Notes under the pieces: model-generated | What the model was told of the DNA's origin: nothing | The model's database searches: none | The model's input: the letters and a program-made list of their open reading frames with translations, nothing else | In this document: in pieces, positions 1 to 10,100 of the stretch | Position numbering within the stretch: position 1 is the first letter of the stretch | How the letters are laid out: each line of letters opens with the position of its first letter | NCBI GenBank assembly: GCA_045648025.1 | Contig: JAZRNH010000049.1 | Location: 1-59,410, forward strand | DNA from: RGIG1681 sp045648025 | Lineage (GTDB): Bacteria > Bacillota > Clostridia > Christensenellales > UBA1242 | DNA length: 59,410 bases | Direction: 5' to 3' | Made by a program: the position numbers and the translations under genes

Positions 1-261
1 TGTTGCTGGAAAGTGAATTCCAAGTTTTTCAAACATTCCCCTATCAAAACAGCTTGTTGCACTTTCACCTGATTCAATGTGAAGTTCGTTAATAAAGTCA
101 CACTTTTTGCTTGGATTTTGAACTCTTAAATAGATATTACCTTGAAGGTCATAAAGCCAAACCCTGATAACTTTGTGCCAAAGTCCTTTATAGTGAACAT
201 CTGCTTCATCTTCTGCTGAGTGAAATACGCCATCAATATTATAGGTATCGTAAAATGCCAT
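1..261 (-). CDS. Nudix-fold protein resembling IPP-isomerase-like Nudix hydrolases (N-terminal part, runs off the window)
   Basis: The frame is open from an ATG at 261 to the window edge, giving 87 N-terminal residues. It contains GLWHKVIRVWLYD, an LRVQNPSKK stretch and HIESGESATS followed by R-x5-KLGI, which is the order seen in Nudix proteins of the isopentenyl-diphosphate isomerase-like group (W-H-x-V-x-VW, then H-V-E-x-GES, then RE-x-x-EELG). A Shine-Dalgarno-like AGGGG lies just upstream and overlaps the cysS TAG stop, and the ATG is 10 bp beyond that stop. It is therefore very likely translated from the cysS transcript and shares the Cys attenuator. The Nudix box is eroded: the leading Gly, the Glu of RE and one of the two later Glu residues are replaced (RGMFEKLG), so classical Mg-dependent pyrophosphohydrolase activity is doubtful. 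The substrate cannot be named. The C-terminal part is not visible. Confidence 0.75.
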   Translation of the reverse strand, partial: MAFYDTYNIDGVFHSAEDEADVHYKGLWHKVIRVWLYDLQGNIYLRVQNPSKKCDFINELHIESGESATSCFDRGMFEKLGIHFPAT

Positions 262-271
262 AATTAAACCC

Positions 272-1684
272 CTAAATTTTTTTATCTTTAATGGTTATGT
301 CTAATTTTGAAAGTTCATCTCTGATATAGTCTGACATTTCAAAGTTTTTGTTTGCTCTGAGTTTTTCTCTGATATTTGAAATTAAATTCAAGAGAACTTC
401 ATCATTAGACTTTGTTTCCTCTTTCATTATATCAAATTTAAATTCAAAACCCAAAACATCTTCAATCATTTTAACAATTAAATTTGCTTGTTTTATAAGT
501 GATCCATTATTTGATTTTACAATTTGAGCTGCAACTTTTGCAAATCTTAATACTTCAGAAATTGCAACCGGTGTGTTGAAATCATCATCCATAGCAGATT
601 CAAATTTATTTTTAATATCTGCAAGTTCTACATCTGAAATATTGACTATTTCTCCGTTAGCAAGATTTTTGATTTGTCCAAAGGTTTCTGAAAGCTTTTC
701 AAATTGTGGTTTGATATTTTCAATTGCAGAAATACTAAAATCAACTGGTTTTCTATAATGGAATTGAAGAATAAAATATCTAACAAGCATTGGATCAAAT
801 TGTTTAAATAAATCTTCAAGTGTAATAAAGTTTCCTAAACTCTTACCCATTTTTGTTCCATTAACAGTAACAAGGTTGTTGTGCATGAAATAATTAACAA
901 ATTTTTTGCCGTTTGCAACTTCGCTTTGAGCAATTTCACTTTCGTGATGTGGAAAAATATTATCAAGTCCACCACCGTGAATATCAAATGTTTCACCTAA
1001 AAATTTTTTGCAAAGTGTTGAACACTCTAAGTGCCAACCTGGATAACCAACTCCCCATGGCGAATTCCATTTCATAATGTGTCCACCAACAGCAGATTTC
1101 CAAAGAGCAAAATCTTCTGGATTTTCTTTGTCATCTGCAATTTCAATTCTTTCACCTGATAAATTATTTTCAAGTTTTCTTCCTGAAAGTTTTCCATATC
1201 CGCTGTGTTTGTGAACGGAAAAATAAACATTTCCCTCTTTTGTAACATAGCCATAGCCCTTGTTAACAATTGATTGAACCATTTCAATCATTTCCGGAAT
1301 AAATCCTGTTGCTCTGGCACTAATTGATGGTCTTTTAATCAAAAGTTTATCCATATAATCAAAATAAGTTGTTTCATATTTATATGCGAGAGCAAATGGA
1401 TCAACATTTTCTTTTTTTGCCTGAACTAAAATCTTATCTTGACCATCATCAGAATCTCCAACAAGGTGTCCAACATCTGTGATGTTTTGCACATATTTAA
1501 CTTTATAGCCTTTATATTCAAAATATCTCCTAACAACATCAAAGTTGGTGTATGATCTTGCATGTCCAACATGTGGTGGTCCATAAACTGTCGGTCCACA
1601 AACATACATATTTACCATACCTTCATAAATTGGCACAAATGGTTCTTTTTTTCTTGAAAATGAATTATAAATTGAAATAGCCAT
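272..1684 (-). CDS. cysS: Cysteinyl-tRNA synthetase
   Basis: This class I aminoacyl-tRNA synthetase charges tRNA-Cys with cysteine in the cytoplasm, using ATP. The 470-residue length is normal for bacterial CysRS. Visible signatures in order: YVCGPTVYG with the first zinc ligand Cys near residue 29; the HIGH-type motif HVGHA near 38-42; GWHLECS near 215-220 and DIHGGGLDNIFPHHESE near 240, which carry the remaining zinc ligands and the Cys-recognition pocket; and KMGKS (KMSKS loop) near 278. A DALR-like helical C-terminal domain follows. The ATG at 1690 is only one base from the end of AGGAGG, whereas the ATG at 1684 (MAISIYN) sits 7 bases from it, so 1684 is preferred. Transcription starts from the promoter at 1841-1869 and passes a Cys leader peptide and attenuator. 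A Nudix-fold gene follows 10 bp after the stop. Confidence 0.98.
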   Translation of the reverse strand: MAISIYNSFSRKKEPFVPIYEGMVNMYVCGPTVYGPPHVGHARSYTNFDVVRRYFEYKGYKVKYVQNITDVGHLVGDSDDGQDKILVQAKKENVDPFALAYKYETTYFDYMDKLLIKRPSISARATGFIPEMIEMVQSIVNKGYGYVTKEGNVYFSVHKHSGYGKLSGRKLENNLSGERIEIADDKENPEDFALWKSAVGGHIMKWNSPWGVGYPGWHLECSTLCKKFLGETFDIHGGGLDNIFPHHESEIAQSEVANGKKFVNYFMHNNLVTVNGTKMGKSLGNFITLEDLFKQFDPMLVRYFILQFHYRKPVDFSISAIENIKPQFEKLSETFGQIKNLANGEIVNISDVELADIKNKFESAMDDDFNTPVAISEVLRFAKVAAQIVKSNNGSLIKQANLIVKMIEDVLGFEFKFDIMKEETKSNDEVLLNLISNIREKLRANKNFEMSDYIRDELSKLDITIKDKKI

Positions 1685-1702
1685 AAACATTCCTCCTTAA
1701 AT

Positions 1703-1732
1703 AAAAAAAGTGAGCAGTTATCTACTCACTTT
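1703..1732 (-). terminator. Attenuator terminator upstream of cysS
   Basis: On the minus strand, an 11-bp stem (AAAGTGAGTAG pairing with CTGCTCACTTT, one G-T wobble) closes an ATAA loop and runs straight into a seven-T tract at 1709-1703. It lies between the promoter and the cysS start, about 15 bases before the ribosome binding site, so it must be conditional. Its inner part (TAGATAACTG, positions 1724-1715) is complementary to an upstream segment at 1749-1758, giving a mutually exclusive antiterminator. Confidence 0.92.
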
Positions 1733-1794
1733 AAAGATTTTAAAAATTTAGACAACTGAAAACAACCTTTAACTTAAAGGTTATATTAAATTAT

Positions 1795-1818
1795 TCAGTT
1801 GCAACAGCATTTTTTCAT
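1795..1818 (-). CDS. Cys leader peptide MKKCCCN
   Basis: This seven-codon frame has three consecutive Cys codons (TGC TGT TGC) and a TGA stop. A purine-rich ribosome binding site (AGAAGGAAA, 1832-1824) lies about six bases upstream. It begins roughly 16 bases after the predicted transcription start of the cysS promoter and directly precedes competing RNA hairpins and an intrinsic terminator. Three Cys in seven residues is far above chance and matches the cognate amino acid of the downstream enzyme, the hallmark of a ribosome-mediated attenuation leader. The peptide itself probably has no function beyond sensing the supply of charged tRNA-Cys. Confidence 0.87.
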   Translation of the reverse strand: MKKCCCN

Positions 1819-1840
1819 ATCTATTTCCTTCTATGGTCTT

Positions 1841-1869
1841 AGTATATAACAAGAAATTTTCATTGTCAA
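1841..1869 (-). promoter_or_regulatory. Sigma-70/SigA-type promoter of the cysS leader
   Basis: A perfect -35 TTGACA (1869-1864), a 17-bp spacer and a -10 TATACT (1846-1841). The predicted start is about 1834. The -35 begins 11 bp after the stop codon of the upstream oxidoreductase gene, so cysS has its own promoter although no terminator separates the two genes. Confidence 0.9.
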
Positions 1870-1879
1870 CGGTTTTTAA

Positions 1880-4033
1880 TTATAAATTCTTTGCCACAAA
1901 ATATGCCGAATCTATATATTCTGCAAAATCACCTATTGTTGAAGCGGCTCCAATCATAAACACTTTGCCCTTATAGTTTGAATTTGCAATATCATAAAAT
2001 AAGTTGTTATTTGATATAAGGTCTGGTTCATAAATAAACAAATCTATATCTTTTGAAATTAATTTTGGTTCATATTTATAATTATATTTAGATCTTAAAT
2101 TTAATGAAAGTGATATCAAATTTTCTTTAAAATGATATTTATTTGCAATAATTTCAACAAAATCAGATTCAATTCTCTTTACTTTTGCTAAAAAATATAC
2201 ATCAATATTTTGTTGATATAACTCATAAAAATAATATGTATACAACCCATTTGGCATTAAAAATAAGCTTTTTAAATCATCAAATAAAATTGTAACAGAT
2301 TTTCCAGTTGTTGATAAATAGAGTGCTAGTTTAAGAGAAATTTCGCCTTTTGCATAAATAAATATTTTGTTTTTATCACTAAATATATTTTTATTGTCAA
2401 TCGCATCATAAATGCTATAAACAATTTTTAACACTGAACCATTAAGTTCTAAGAGTTTTTCAGAAAAACCAGTTGCAACAACAATGGCATCATAGTTGTT
2501 AATATTTTTATTAACAGCAAAATTTTTATTTAAAAATAATGAAACATTTTCTTTTAAAATATTGTCATTTAATTCATTTTCAATTTGCTGATTATATTCA
2601 TAAATAGCTTTATCAAAACCAAAAACTTCATTTAATTTTCCATTTTTATTAATGATATTATTCTTATCAAACAATTCAATTTTAAAACCTCTTTTGGCTA
2701 AATAATTTGAACAGACAATACCGGCAATTCCCGCACCAACAACGGCTATTAATTTGTTTTTGTTACAAGGTTTAATTTTGTCAAAAAACTCTGGGTTGAT
2801 AGCACATTTCATCTTTGAAATATCAGCCATTTTTTTACAATATAAACATTTTATACATTTGTTAAAAGAAATTCTCCTTCTTAAACTTTCAATGTAATTC
2901 ATATCGGATAGCAAATTTTTCGTAATATCAATAAATTGAATTTGATTATCTGTTATAAGCTTATTTTCCAAAGCAAGTTTATCACTGATATTGTCATAAT
3001 ATATTATAATTGGATATTCATTTGCTTTTGTTTTTAAACTATTTACACAAATATATTCTTTTATATAAATGTAATAATCTAAAAACAAATTGTTTGATTC
3101 AAATGTGTTGAAGTTGGAAAAATATTCATTTTCATTACAGCCAAATTTAAACAAAAAACCATCAACACCAAGAAATAAAAATTTCTTTAATATTTCGGCA
3201 AATTTATTAAAATTTGAACTTTTTGTGATATTTTTTGCAGTTTTTATATATTTAATATTATTTGAAAATGTTTTATAAAATAATGAATCAACCGTTACAG
3301 ATAGCAAAATTTTGATACTTTTACCAGCTATAATAATTGAATTTATAATCTTTTCAATAAATTCAAATCCGTCCTGATAATAGCCAAATTTTCGCCTATT
3401 AAACTCATTAGAGAGAAATTCTCCAAGCAAATTATCTATTTCTAAATTTAGAAAAATTCCATCATAATTTGCTTTTTTTGCAAACACGGCTACATCCTTT
3501 ATATTTTCAACAATTTCATTACACTTAGAGTCTGATATTCTAATTGAGATATTATTACAATCATTGTAATCCCTATTGAATGATGATGAATAGTTTATGT
3601 AATTCATAAATCTATTATTACTTAATGATCTTCCCATTTGTGCTTTTAATTGAAAATAAATTTTACTCCCTGAACACTTTATCGTATTCGTCAAATTTTT
3701 ATGTCGATAAACTGATTCATTTGAAACTAAATTTTTGACAGTTTGCTTATTGCAAACATCTACCCCACCAGTAATTATTAACCCCAATGATTTTGTTGAT
3801 AGATTTGTATAAAATTTATAATACTTATCATTAATAAATCCATCATCATAAAACTCATCATCGGTTAGATTTATAAAAGCAAAATGATTTTTAAATTTCA
3901 AATTATCATAATCAAAAGACTTAAATATTGCATCAATTTTCCCATTATTACCAGTGCAATTTCTATGTTTTAGATTAAATAAATTTGTCTTAATGACCTC
4001 AAAATCAGGCTCTTTTATAATTTTTTCCATCAT
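1880..4033 (-). CDS. Divergent NADH:flavin oxidoreductase (Old Yellow Enzyme / 2,4-dienoyl-CoA reductase-like, FMN, Fe-S and FAD/NAD domains)
   Basis: The layout matches the three-cofactor FadH/BaiCD-type enzymes of about 650-700 residues; 717 residues are seen here. An N-terminal TIM-barrel region carries LGLIITGG, SKIYFQLKAQMGR (compare the family LQLLHAGR) and YDGIFLNLEIDNLLGEFLS followed by N-RR-x-FGYY (compare DGVEIHGAHGYLL-x-QFLSP-x-x-N). Near residue 394 a cluster motif CIKCLYCK-x9-C replaces the usual C-x2-C-x3-C-x11-C, each of the last two gaps being one residue shorter. Near residue 432 VVGAGIAG is a dinucleotide-binding loop, and IGAASTIGDFAEYIDSAY near the end resembles the closing FAD contact. 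The catalytic His/Tyr region is poorly conserved and the second NAD(P) loop reads YAKGEIS, so substrate and even activity are uncertain. No clear Shine-Dalgarno precedes the tandem ATGs. The gene is visibly more AT-rich than cysS. No terminator follows before the cysS leader. Confidence 0.75.
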   Translation of the reverse strand: MMEKIIKEPDFEVIKTNLFNLKHRNCTGNNGKIDAIFKSFDYDNLKFKNHFAFINLTDDEFYDDGFINDKYYKFYTNLSTKSLGLIITGGVDVCNKQTVKNLVSNESVYRHKNLTNTIKCSGSKIYFQLKAQMGRSLSNNRFMNYINYSSSFNRDYNDCNNISIRISDSKCNEIVENIKDVAVFAKKANYDGIFLNLEIDNLLGEFLSNEFNRRKFGYYQDGFEFIEKIINSIIIAGKSIKILLSVTVDSLFYKTFSNNIKYIKTAKNITKSSNFNKFAEILKKFLFLGVDGFLFKFGCNENEYFSNFNTFESNNLFLDYYIYIKEYICVNSLKTKANEYPIIIYYDNISDKLALENKLITDNQIQFIDITKNLLSDMNYIESLRRRISFNKCIKCLYCKKMADISKMKCAINPEFFDKIKPCNKNKLIAVVGAGIAGIVCSNYLAKRGFKIELFDKNNIINKNGKLNEVFGFDKAIYEYNQQIENELNDNILKENVSLFLNKNFAVNKNINNYDAIVVATGFSEKLLELNGSVLKIVYSIYDAIDNKNIFSDKNKIFIYAKGEISLKLALYLSTTGKSVTILFDDLKSLFLMPNGLYTYYFYELYQQNIDVYFLAKVKRIESDFVEIIANKYHFKENLISLSLNLRSKYNYKYEPKLISKDIDLFIYEPDLISNNNLFYDIANSNYKGKVFMIGAASTIGDFAEYIDSAYFVAKNL

Positions 4034-4057
4034 AATAATTATTTACAAATGATATCA

Positions 4058-4063
4058 AGTATA
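4058..4063 (-). promoter_or_regulatory. Possible -10 element upstream of the oxidoreductase gene
   Basis: TATACT lies 25 bp before the ATG at 4033 on the minus strand, just downstream of the giant gene's terminator. No convincing -35 is seen at 16-18 bp; the region there is a T-rich arm of the terminator. The call is weak and rests on the single hexamer and its position. Confidence 0.3.
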
Positions 4064-4078
4064 ATCATATTTTGAGCA

Positions 4079-4114
4079 AAATAAAAAAGGAGAAAATAAT
4101 CTCCTTTTTTATTT
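4079..4114 (-). terminator. Intrinsic terminator of the 14,171-codon gene (symmetrical)
   Basis: A perfect 14-bp inverted repeat (AAATAAAAAAGGAG / CTCCTTTTTTATTT) with an 8-base loop starts 8 bp after the TAA stop at 4122. The GGAG/CTCC core is flanked by T runs on both strands, so it could stop transcription from either direction. It separates the giant gene from the oxidoreductase gene. Confidence 0.9.
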
Positions 4115-4121
4115 ACTCTAA

Positions 4122-7100
4122 TTAACGAAAGTTCTCAAGAACTGTTGTTATCGAAGTGCTAGATGCAACAGTAAGCTTGACTGCATTAGATGAAAGAAGT
4201 AATGGCACATTATTTGCTTCACCGTCTGTATAGAATGCAACCACATAGTAAGTTGTTCCATAAGTTAAATTAGTGAGCATACAAGTATCATTAAGAACAC
4301 TTCCTCTTGCAGAGTAGGTTCCACCCTGCAAGAAGTTTTGAAGTGTTACATTTTTATCAACAGCCACTTTCAAAGCATTATATTGACTTGATGTCAAAGC
4401 AACAAAGTTAAGTTGATAAGTATTTGTTGAGTAGTCAATATGATTTTCAGTATCATATTCAACTGTATTTAAGTTTGAAGTTGATATTGAGAAATGATAT
4501 TTGCTACCAGCATTTGTTACATTTGAAGTTGAGTAATCATTTTTAAACGATAAAGTTTGTTCAAATGAGTTAAACATTGAGCTAAATGTAACGATACTAT
4601 AATCAAGTTTAGATACTACAGGGTTGCCATTATTCATTGTAGAAACAAGATCAAGTTTAACAATGTTATTAGAAACTTTCTTATAAACAACATTGGTTCC
4701 TGGTGCTTTATCTGCAAGGTTTACAGCAATAATATAGTATGAGTTGAATTTGCCATCGCCTGTAACAGAAAGTCTGTAAGAATTTTCATATGTAGGAGTT
4801 GCAAACATTGCATTTGCAAATATCCAATCAAGACCGTTGTTACCAACAAGTTCAGATTTAAGTGAATACATATCTTCACCATTCTTATCGTTTCTATATA
4901 AGTAGATTGCAAGTTCAATTGCTTGTTCAAATGTAATATTTGTATGTGTCTTTGTCTTACCATCAAATGTAATAGTAAGTCCATTTGTATAGTAATTATA
5001 AGCTTGATAAAGTTCTTCTTTTGTTACCATTAAGTATCTAATGTAATCAGAATTTAATACTTCATTAGTTGCATAGTTTGTATACAACTTATTGAATTTA
5101 TCATTATTAAATGAAACAGTTGCAGAAGATTTATCAACATTAACAGATTCAATAGTAAATCCGAAGTTGTTTGAAATAGTAGAAATTGATGATGTGAATG
5201 CTTCTCTATTATCTCTTACTTCAACAAAGTTAGCTGAAACAGCAAGTGCTGTTGTTTGACCATCTAATGTATAGTAAGCAACAATATAATAAGTTGTTGA
5301 ATATGCAAGATAACGAATAACTGCATTATTAGATGATTTATCAAATACAGCAGATTTGTATGTTCCACTTGAAAGCATTGCATTGATTGCTTGAACTGGA
5401 TTCATAAATGTATTTGAAATATTATCACTATACTTCTTGAATTGTTCACCAGTAAATGCAACGAATCTCAATGTGTAACCTGAATCATCGTTAGTTGAAT
5501 ACTCAATATTATTCATATAATCATTTTTCTTGGTTGTCATTGTAACTTCATCAATTGTTAATGCGAATTCTAATTCAGATCTAGTCACATTATCAACTGT
5601 ACTATCAACAATAAACATGAGGTCTTGGTCATAAATAACCTTCGCTGTATGTATTTTATTGTTAATATAAATGTAGTTTGGAGTTACATAAACAATATTT
5701 CCATCGCCGTCTTCAAAGAATCCAACAATGTAACCACTTGCGGTTAATGTTGAAGTGTTATTAATAATAACACCACTGTTATAAACAGATTTAAGAGCAG
5801 CAGCTCTGTCTCTTGTTGTGCTATAGTCATATGCCATGAGATATGTTCTTAAAGTTTCTGGACTAAGAAGAATAAGTTTCAAATCACTTGCTTTATATTC
5901 AACTTTGTTATGGTTGAAGAATGTTAATAACATTGCATTTGTTGAAACAATTACTTCTGTCTTGTTATCATTCAATTCGCCGTTTGCATCTTTGCCAATA
6001 GTTGCAGTAACTGTATTGTCATTAAATGAAACATTGTTAATTGTTGGATAATATCTAAGAACACCATTTTCATTCTTAATAAATGTGTTTGACATAGAAA
6101 CAATTGTAGTAGCATTTACATGATTGTAATAGTAGAAGAATGCATAATATCCAGGTCTGAAGTTAGAGATAGAAACTTCACCACCGGTAAATACATCTGT
6201 TCCACTAGGAACACCAGTTGTAAGTGATTGAATCTTCACTTTACCTCTGAATGTATTTAATACAGAGTTAAATGCAGCACTATCAGTTGCATATCTGTGT
6301 CTTGCATATAAGAATGATTCATATTGTTCAGGTGTTAAAATAGCAACTTGAACATAATCTGAATTGGTATCTGAGTAATAAGTAACTTTGTCAGAAATTT
6401 CAAAGTATGTAATTGTATCAAGATAACTCTTATTGATAATCAAGTTATTTGAAGATAATTCAAAGTATTCGCTTTCGTAAACACCACTACCAGGAGCAGT
6501 TTCCTCAGTATCAATTGTAAATTGAATTGATGAGTAACCTTGAAGGATGAACAAGTTCTTTGTGATAAGTGTTGATTCAGAGAGGACTTCAACACCATCA
6601 ACTTTTGCACCATCAAGTGAGCCATCACCAACAAATGTTACATCTGCATAAGGTTTTCCACTTACAAAGTAGTAATTTGTTACTCTAGCATATACATTTT
6701 GATTAACAATTGTAGAGATGAATTGAACATTTGCATCATTGCCATTCTTGTCAACGATGTTATCTAAAACATCATCACTAAATACTAAGAATCCAATAAA
6801 GTCTAAGTCATCATGTCTGTTCATTGAAGAGATTTGAGGCATACCTGAATTTGATAATGTTGCAGATACAAGTGTCTTGCCATCTACACTAAATTCATAG
6901 TTTTCAAAATAGTATTGGTTCATTTCATATTCGAAATCCCAAGCCCATCCTGAACCTTCATGATATACATAACCAAACTTGTGAGGATTTACCTTTGTAT
7001 CATCTTCTTCATCATATTCATAAGCAACAGACTGTAAGATGTATCTATCATTGAATGTTCCAGCAGGTTCAGCATAGTGACCATCTTCACCGCCAATCCA

Positions 7101-10100
7101 TTCATAGAAGATAACTCTCTTTGAGTCGTCATTAGAAACAGTCTTATAAGCTGCAACCATACAAGTATTAGCTCTAATAATTCCATCAATGTCAAGAGCA
7201 ACAGATGAATCAATGTAAGGGTTGCCTTCCCCGTTTGTTTTGATTGTTACATCATACCAACCAAGAGGTTCACAACCAGCAGCATGAAGAATATCTGTCC
7301 AATCTCTAACAATATCTGCAATCTTATAACCATAATCGTAAATTACATTAACTTCTCTTATGGTTGAGTTAACTGTATAGTTACCATGTCCGTCAGTTTC
7401 AAGTAATAAGTTAAGACTTCCGTCAGAAGTAATACTTACACAAACCATTGGTTTGAATTGTTGAACAGCAAATTCACAATCCATAACCACACTAGTTTTA
7501 AGACCACCAATGTTAAGAACGATGTAGTTAACATCATCTGGACAAAGCGAATCCCAATACCTAGTTGAAAGTGTATAAACATCTTTTGAATTATATGTTG
7601 TGCATGATTCAATACCAATAGAATCAAATACATAAGGAATTCTAAATCCTTCAGCTGAATAATGTTGACCGTCTTTTTCGATATCAGTAATTGAAACAGT
7701 TCTAGTTTCAGGGTTAAATTCAAATGTAAGAATTAATGTGTACCATCTGTTATCGGTGTATAAATATCTGAGAGCAATCTTAGATAAGTATCTACCAGCA
7801 ACTCTAGGAACGATCATAACTTTTTCATTTGTGAAGAATGGAACTGCATTATCAATCTTGCCTTTATCGTCAAATTGATCACTTAATAAATCACCTAAAT
7901 ATGTTAAGTCAAATGCACCGTGTAAATTAGCATAAGAGCTTAATCCACTATCAAGAGCATTGCCTACATCAACACTATATTTCTTGATGTCATATTTAGC
8001 AAACAAGGTGAATGCATTTCTGTCGTAATCAAGGTTTGGTGTAGAAACAACAATTTCTGCAGCTTTTACAACAAACAAGTCGTCAAGTTCAGTCATTGAT
8101 GAAATGTAGTTATTTCCTTCTTTGACAACTGCTTGATAGAATAATTTTCTAAGCAATAAGGTGTCAAGAACATAAGGATTACCACTTTCATCAGTTGTAT
8201 ATGTTCTATTAATAGAGCTATCAATAGTTTCAACAGTAAGCAAGTCAATTGCATTTTCTGTTGGCATAAATTCAGAATTGATGTTAAGTGCTTTATAAGA
8301 GTAACCAGTTAAGTAAACCATCAATTGATTTAATGTATAATCAACACCATTAATTCTAGCAATAGCTTTATCAAAAGTATCACCGAACTTCATAGTAAAT
8401 CTAATATTGATATCATCATCACCGCTCTTGTATGTTGCAAGAACTGCTTTGTTATCAAGATTAAATTGTGTGATATCATTGCCAATTGTGTTTACAGTTA
8501 CTTTATAACCAGCATCGTCAGAACCATAGTTCTTCCTTATCATAAGGTCAGATAAGAATGTATCTAAGCTAATGTTAAATTTATATTCATTAGTTTCCCA
8601 TACAACATAAATTAATACATAGTGGCTATCAGCATCCTCAGCATCACCCAATGTTTCTGGATTACCTATTGTCTGATAATTTGAACCAATTGCTGATGTG
8701 TAAAGGTGTACACTATCATGCAATAATGTGTTCTCATTGTTAAGTCCGATTGAAATCGTCTTATAGGTTTGAACTTTGTCTTTATAAATATCTGATGCAT
8801 AGTTGACAAATGTAATACCCATATATTTATATCCAAGTCTCAAATATTCAAAGTTTTGAACTGTATCAAATTTAAATTGAGAAATCTTATCATACAATCT
8901 TGTGTATGTTAAGGTTGTCATATTTGAATCAGTTGAAAGTGATGAAGTGTTTGGAACAATTGGATAAGCTTCAGAAGATGTTACACCATCTGGAGTTTCA
9001 ATATATTCAATTTGGTAATTATTTGCCTTCCAACCAGCATAAAGAATAAGTTCTTCAGAGTCTTCGCCTAAGATGTTTTCATCAACAAGTCTAAGAACAG
9101 TGTCTTCTGTAAGTCTTGGATCTGAATATCCATCTGAGCCATCGAAGTCAATTAATTGATATGCTTTGATAAATCTGTATTCGTTAACATTTGGAAGTGT
9201 TTCGATTTCAGCAGATGAGAATCTTCTGAAATACCAACCTGTCCATGTGTAACCATATCTATCAACAGCAAGGTTAAATGTGTTTGTTTGACCATTCTTA
9301 GAAAGATGAGTAAATCTTGAACCAACTGTTACTTGATAGGTTTTTGAAATAGTCTCTGTTGGAGATGTCCAATCACCTTCAGCATAGTAAGCTTTTGAAG
9401 AACCATTTCCTTTTGAAGAGTCATTCAAGTCAAATTTAATCTTATAAGTTTTTGGTTTCCATACTGCATAAAGTTTAACAAAACCAGTAGGTTGTTCTGC
9501 ATTAAACTTCAAGTCGTCACCAATTTGTTCTAAGTTAGCAAATGCATAAGTGCTGCTTCTAAATAAGTGATAAGCATCTTCATCATTTGCATCATCAAAT
9601 ACATTGTTGGTGTCATATTCACCGTAAAGTAAATTCTTACCTCTGTTATCATAGGTCCAGTCATCAACACCTTCTTGCTTATCAGTGTCATAGTAATCGA
9701 AGTCACCGAAGATAAATTCAGCTCCATCATCACCTTCAACAATAACTAATGCAAGTGGCGATAACACAATACCAGTAGCATTTTGAATTGTATCATCAAT
9801 ATATGTTTGATATTGAGCAAATGTCCAACCTACGAAGTCGTGACTGTGTCTATTATCAATAAGATTTGGAACTTTATATGCTTTATCAAATATCATGTAA
9901 TATTTGTTAGCATATGAATCATATTCAAATAAACCGTCAGCAAGTGCTTTTGTTGTGAATGAAGCTACAATTCCATATTCATATGTAATGTAGTAATTCT
10001 TTGGATTCCAACCAGCATAAATGTTAATTATGTTATCGTGTGTGGTTGATAAGTCTCCTTCTGTAACATCCAAAATTCCATAGTTGTCACCATTAATTTC

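Larger units (their letters stand above)
1703..1834 (-). promoter_or_regulatory. cysS leader: Cysteine-responsive transcription attenuator (leader of cysS)
   Basis: Four segments can be read in transcript order. Segment 1 (1803-1795, GCAACTGAA) covers the last Cys codon and the stop of the leader peptide. Segment 2 (1760-1749, TTCAGTTGTCTA) pairs with segment 1 over nine positions; a small hairpin at 1764-1782 (AACCTTT/AAAGGTT) brings the two arms together. Segment 3 (1724-1715, TAGATAACTG) pairs with CAGTTGTCTA of segment 2 over ten positions with one G-U. Segments 3 and 4 form the terminator at 1707-1732. Inferred logic, as in trp- or his-type attenuation: a ribosome stalled on Cys codons masks segment 1, 2 pairs with 3, and cysS is transcribed; with ample Cys-tRNA the peptide is finished, 1 pairs with 2, and the terminator forms. 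No T-box consensus is present. Confidence 0.85.

Noticed and set aside
1688..1690. cysS start at the first ATG (MFMAISI)
   Set aside because: Only one base separates it from AGGAGG; the ATG at 1684 has normal spacing.
1795..1797. Mollicute-type code with TGA as Trp
   Set aside because: The giant frames use TGG for the conserved Trp of GYTFxGW and contain no in-frame TGA in over 18,000 codons, and the leader stop TGA fits the attenuator geometry.
1690..1880. T-box riboswitch in the cysS leader
   Set aside because: No AGGGTGG-ACCGCG-type T-box sequence is present, and the leader is too short for a Stem I. The three Cys codons and alternate hairpins explain the terminator better.
4122..4200. 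Sortase LPXTG anchor at the C-terminus of the giant protein
   Set aside because: The last residues read TTVLENFR after a beta-rich module; there is no LPXTG-like motif, hydrophobic segment or basic tail.
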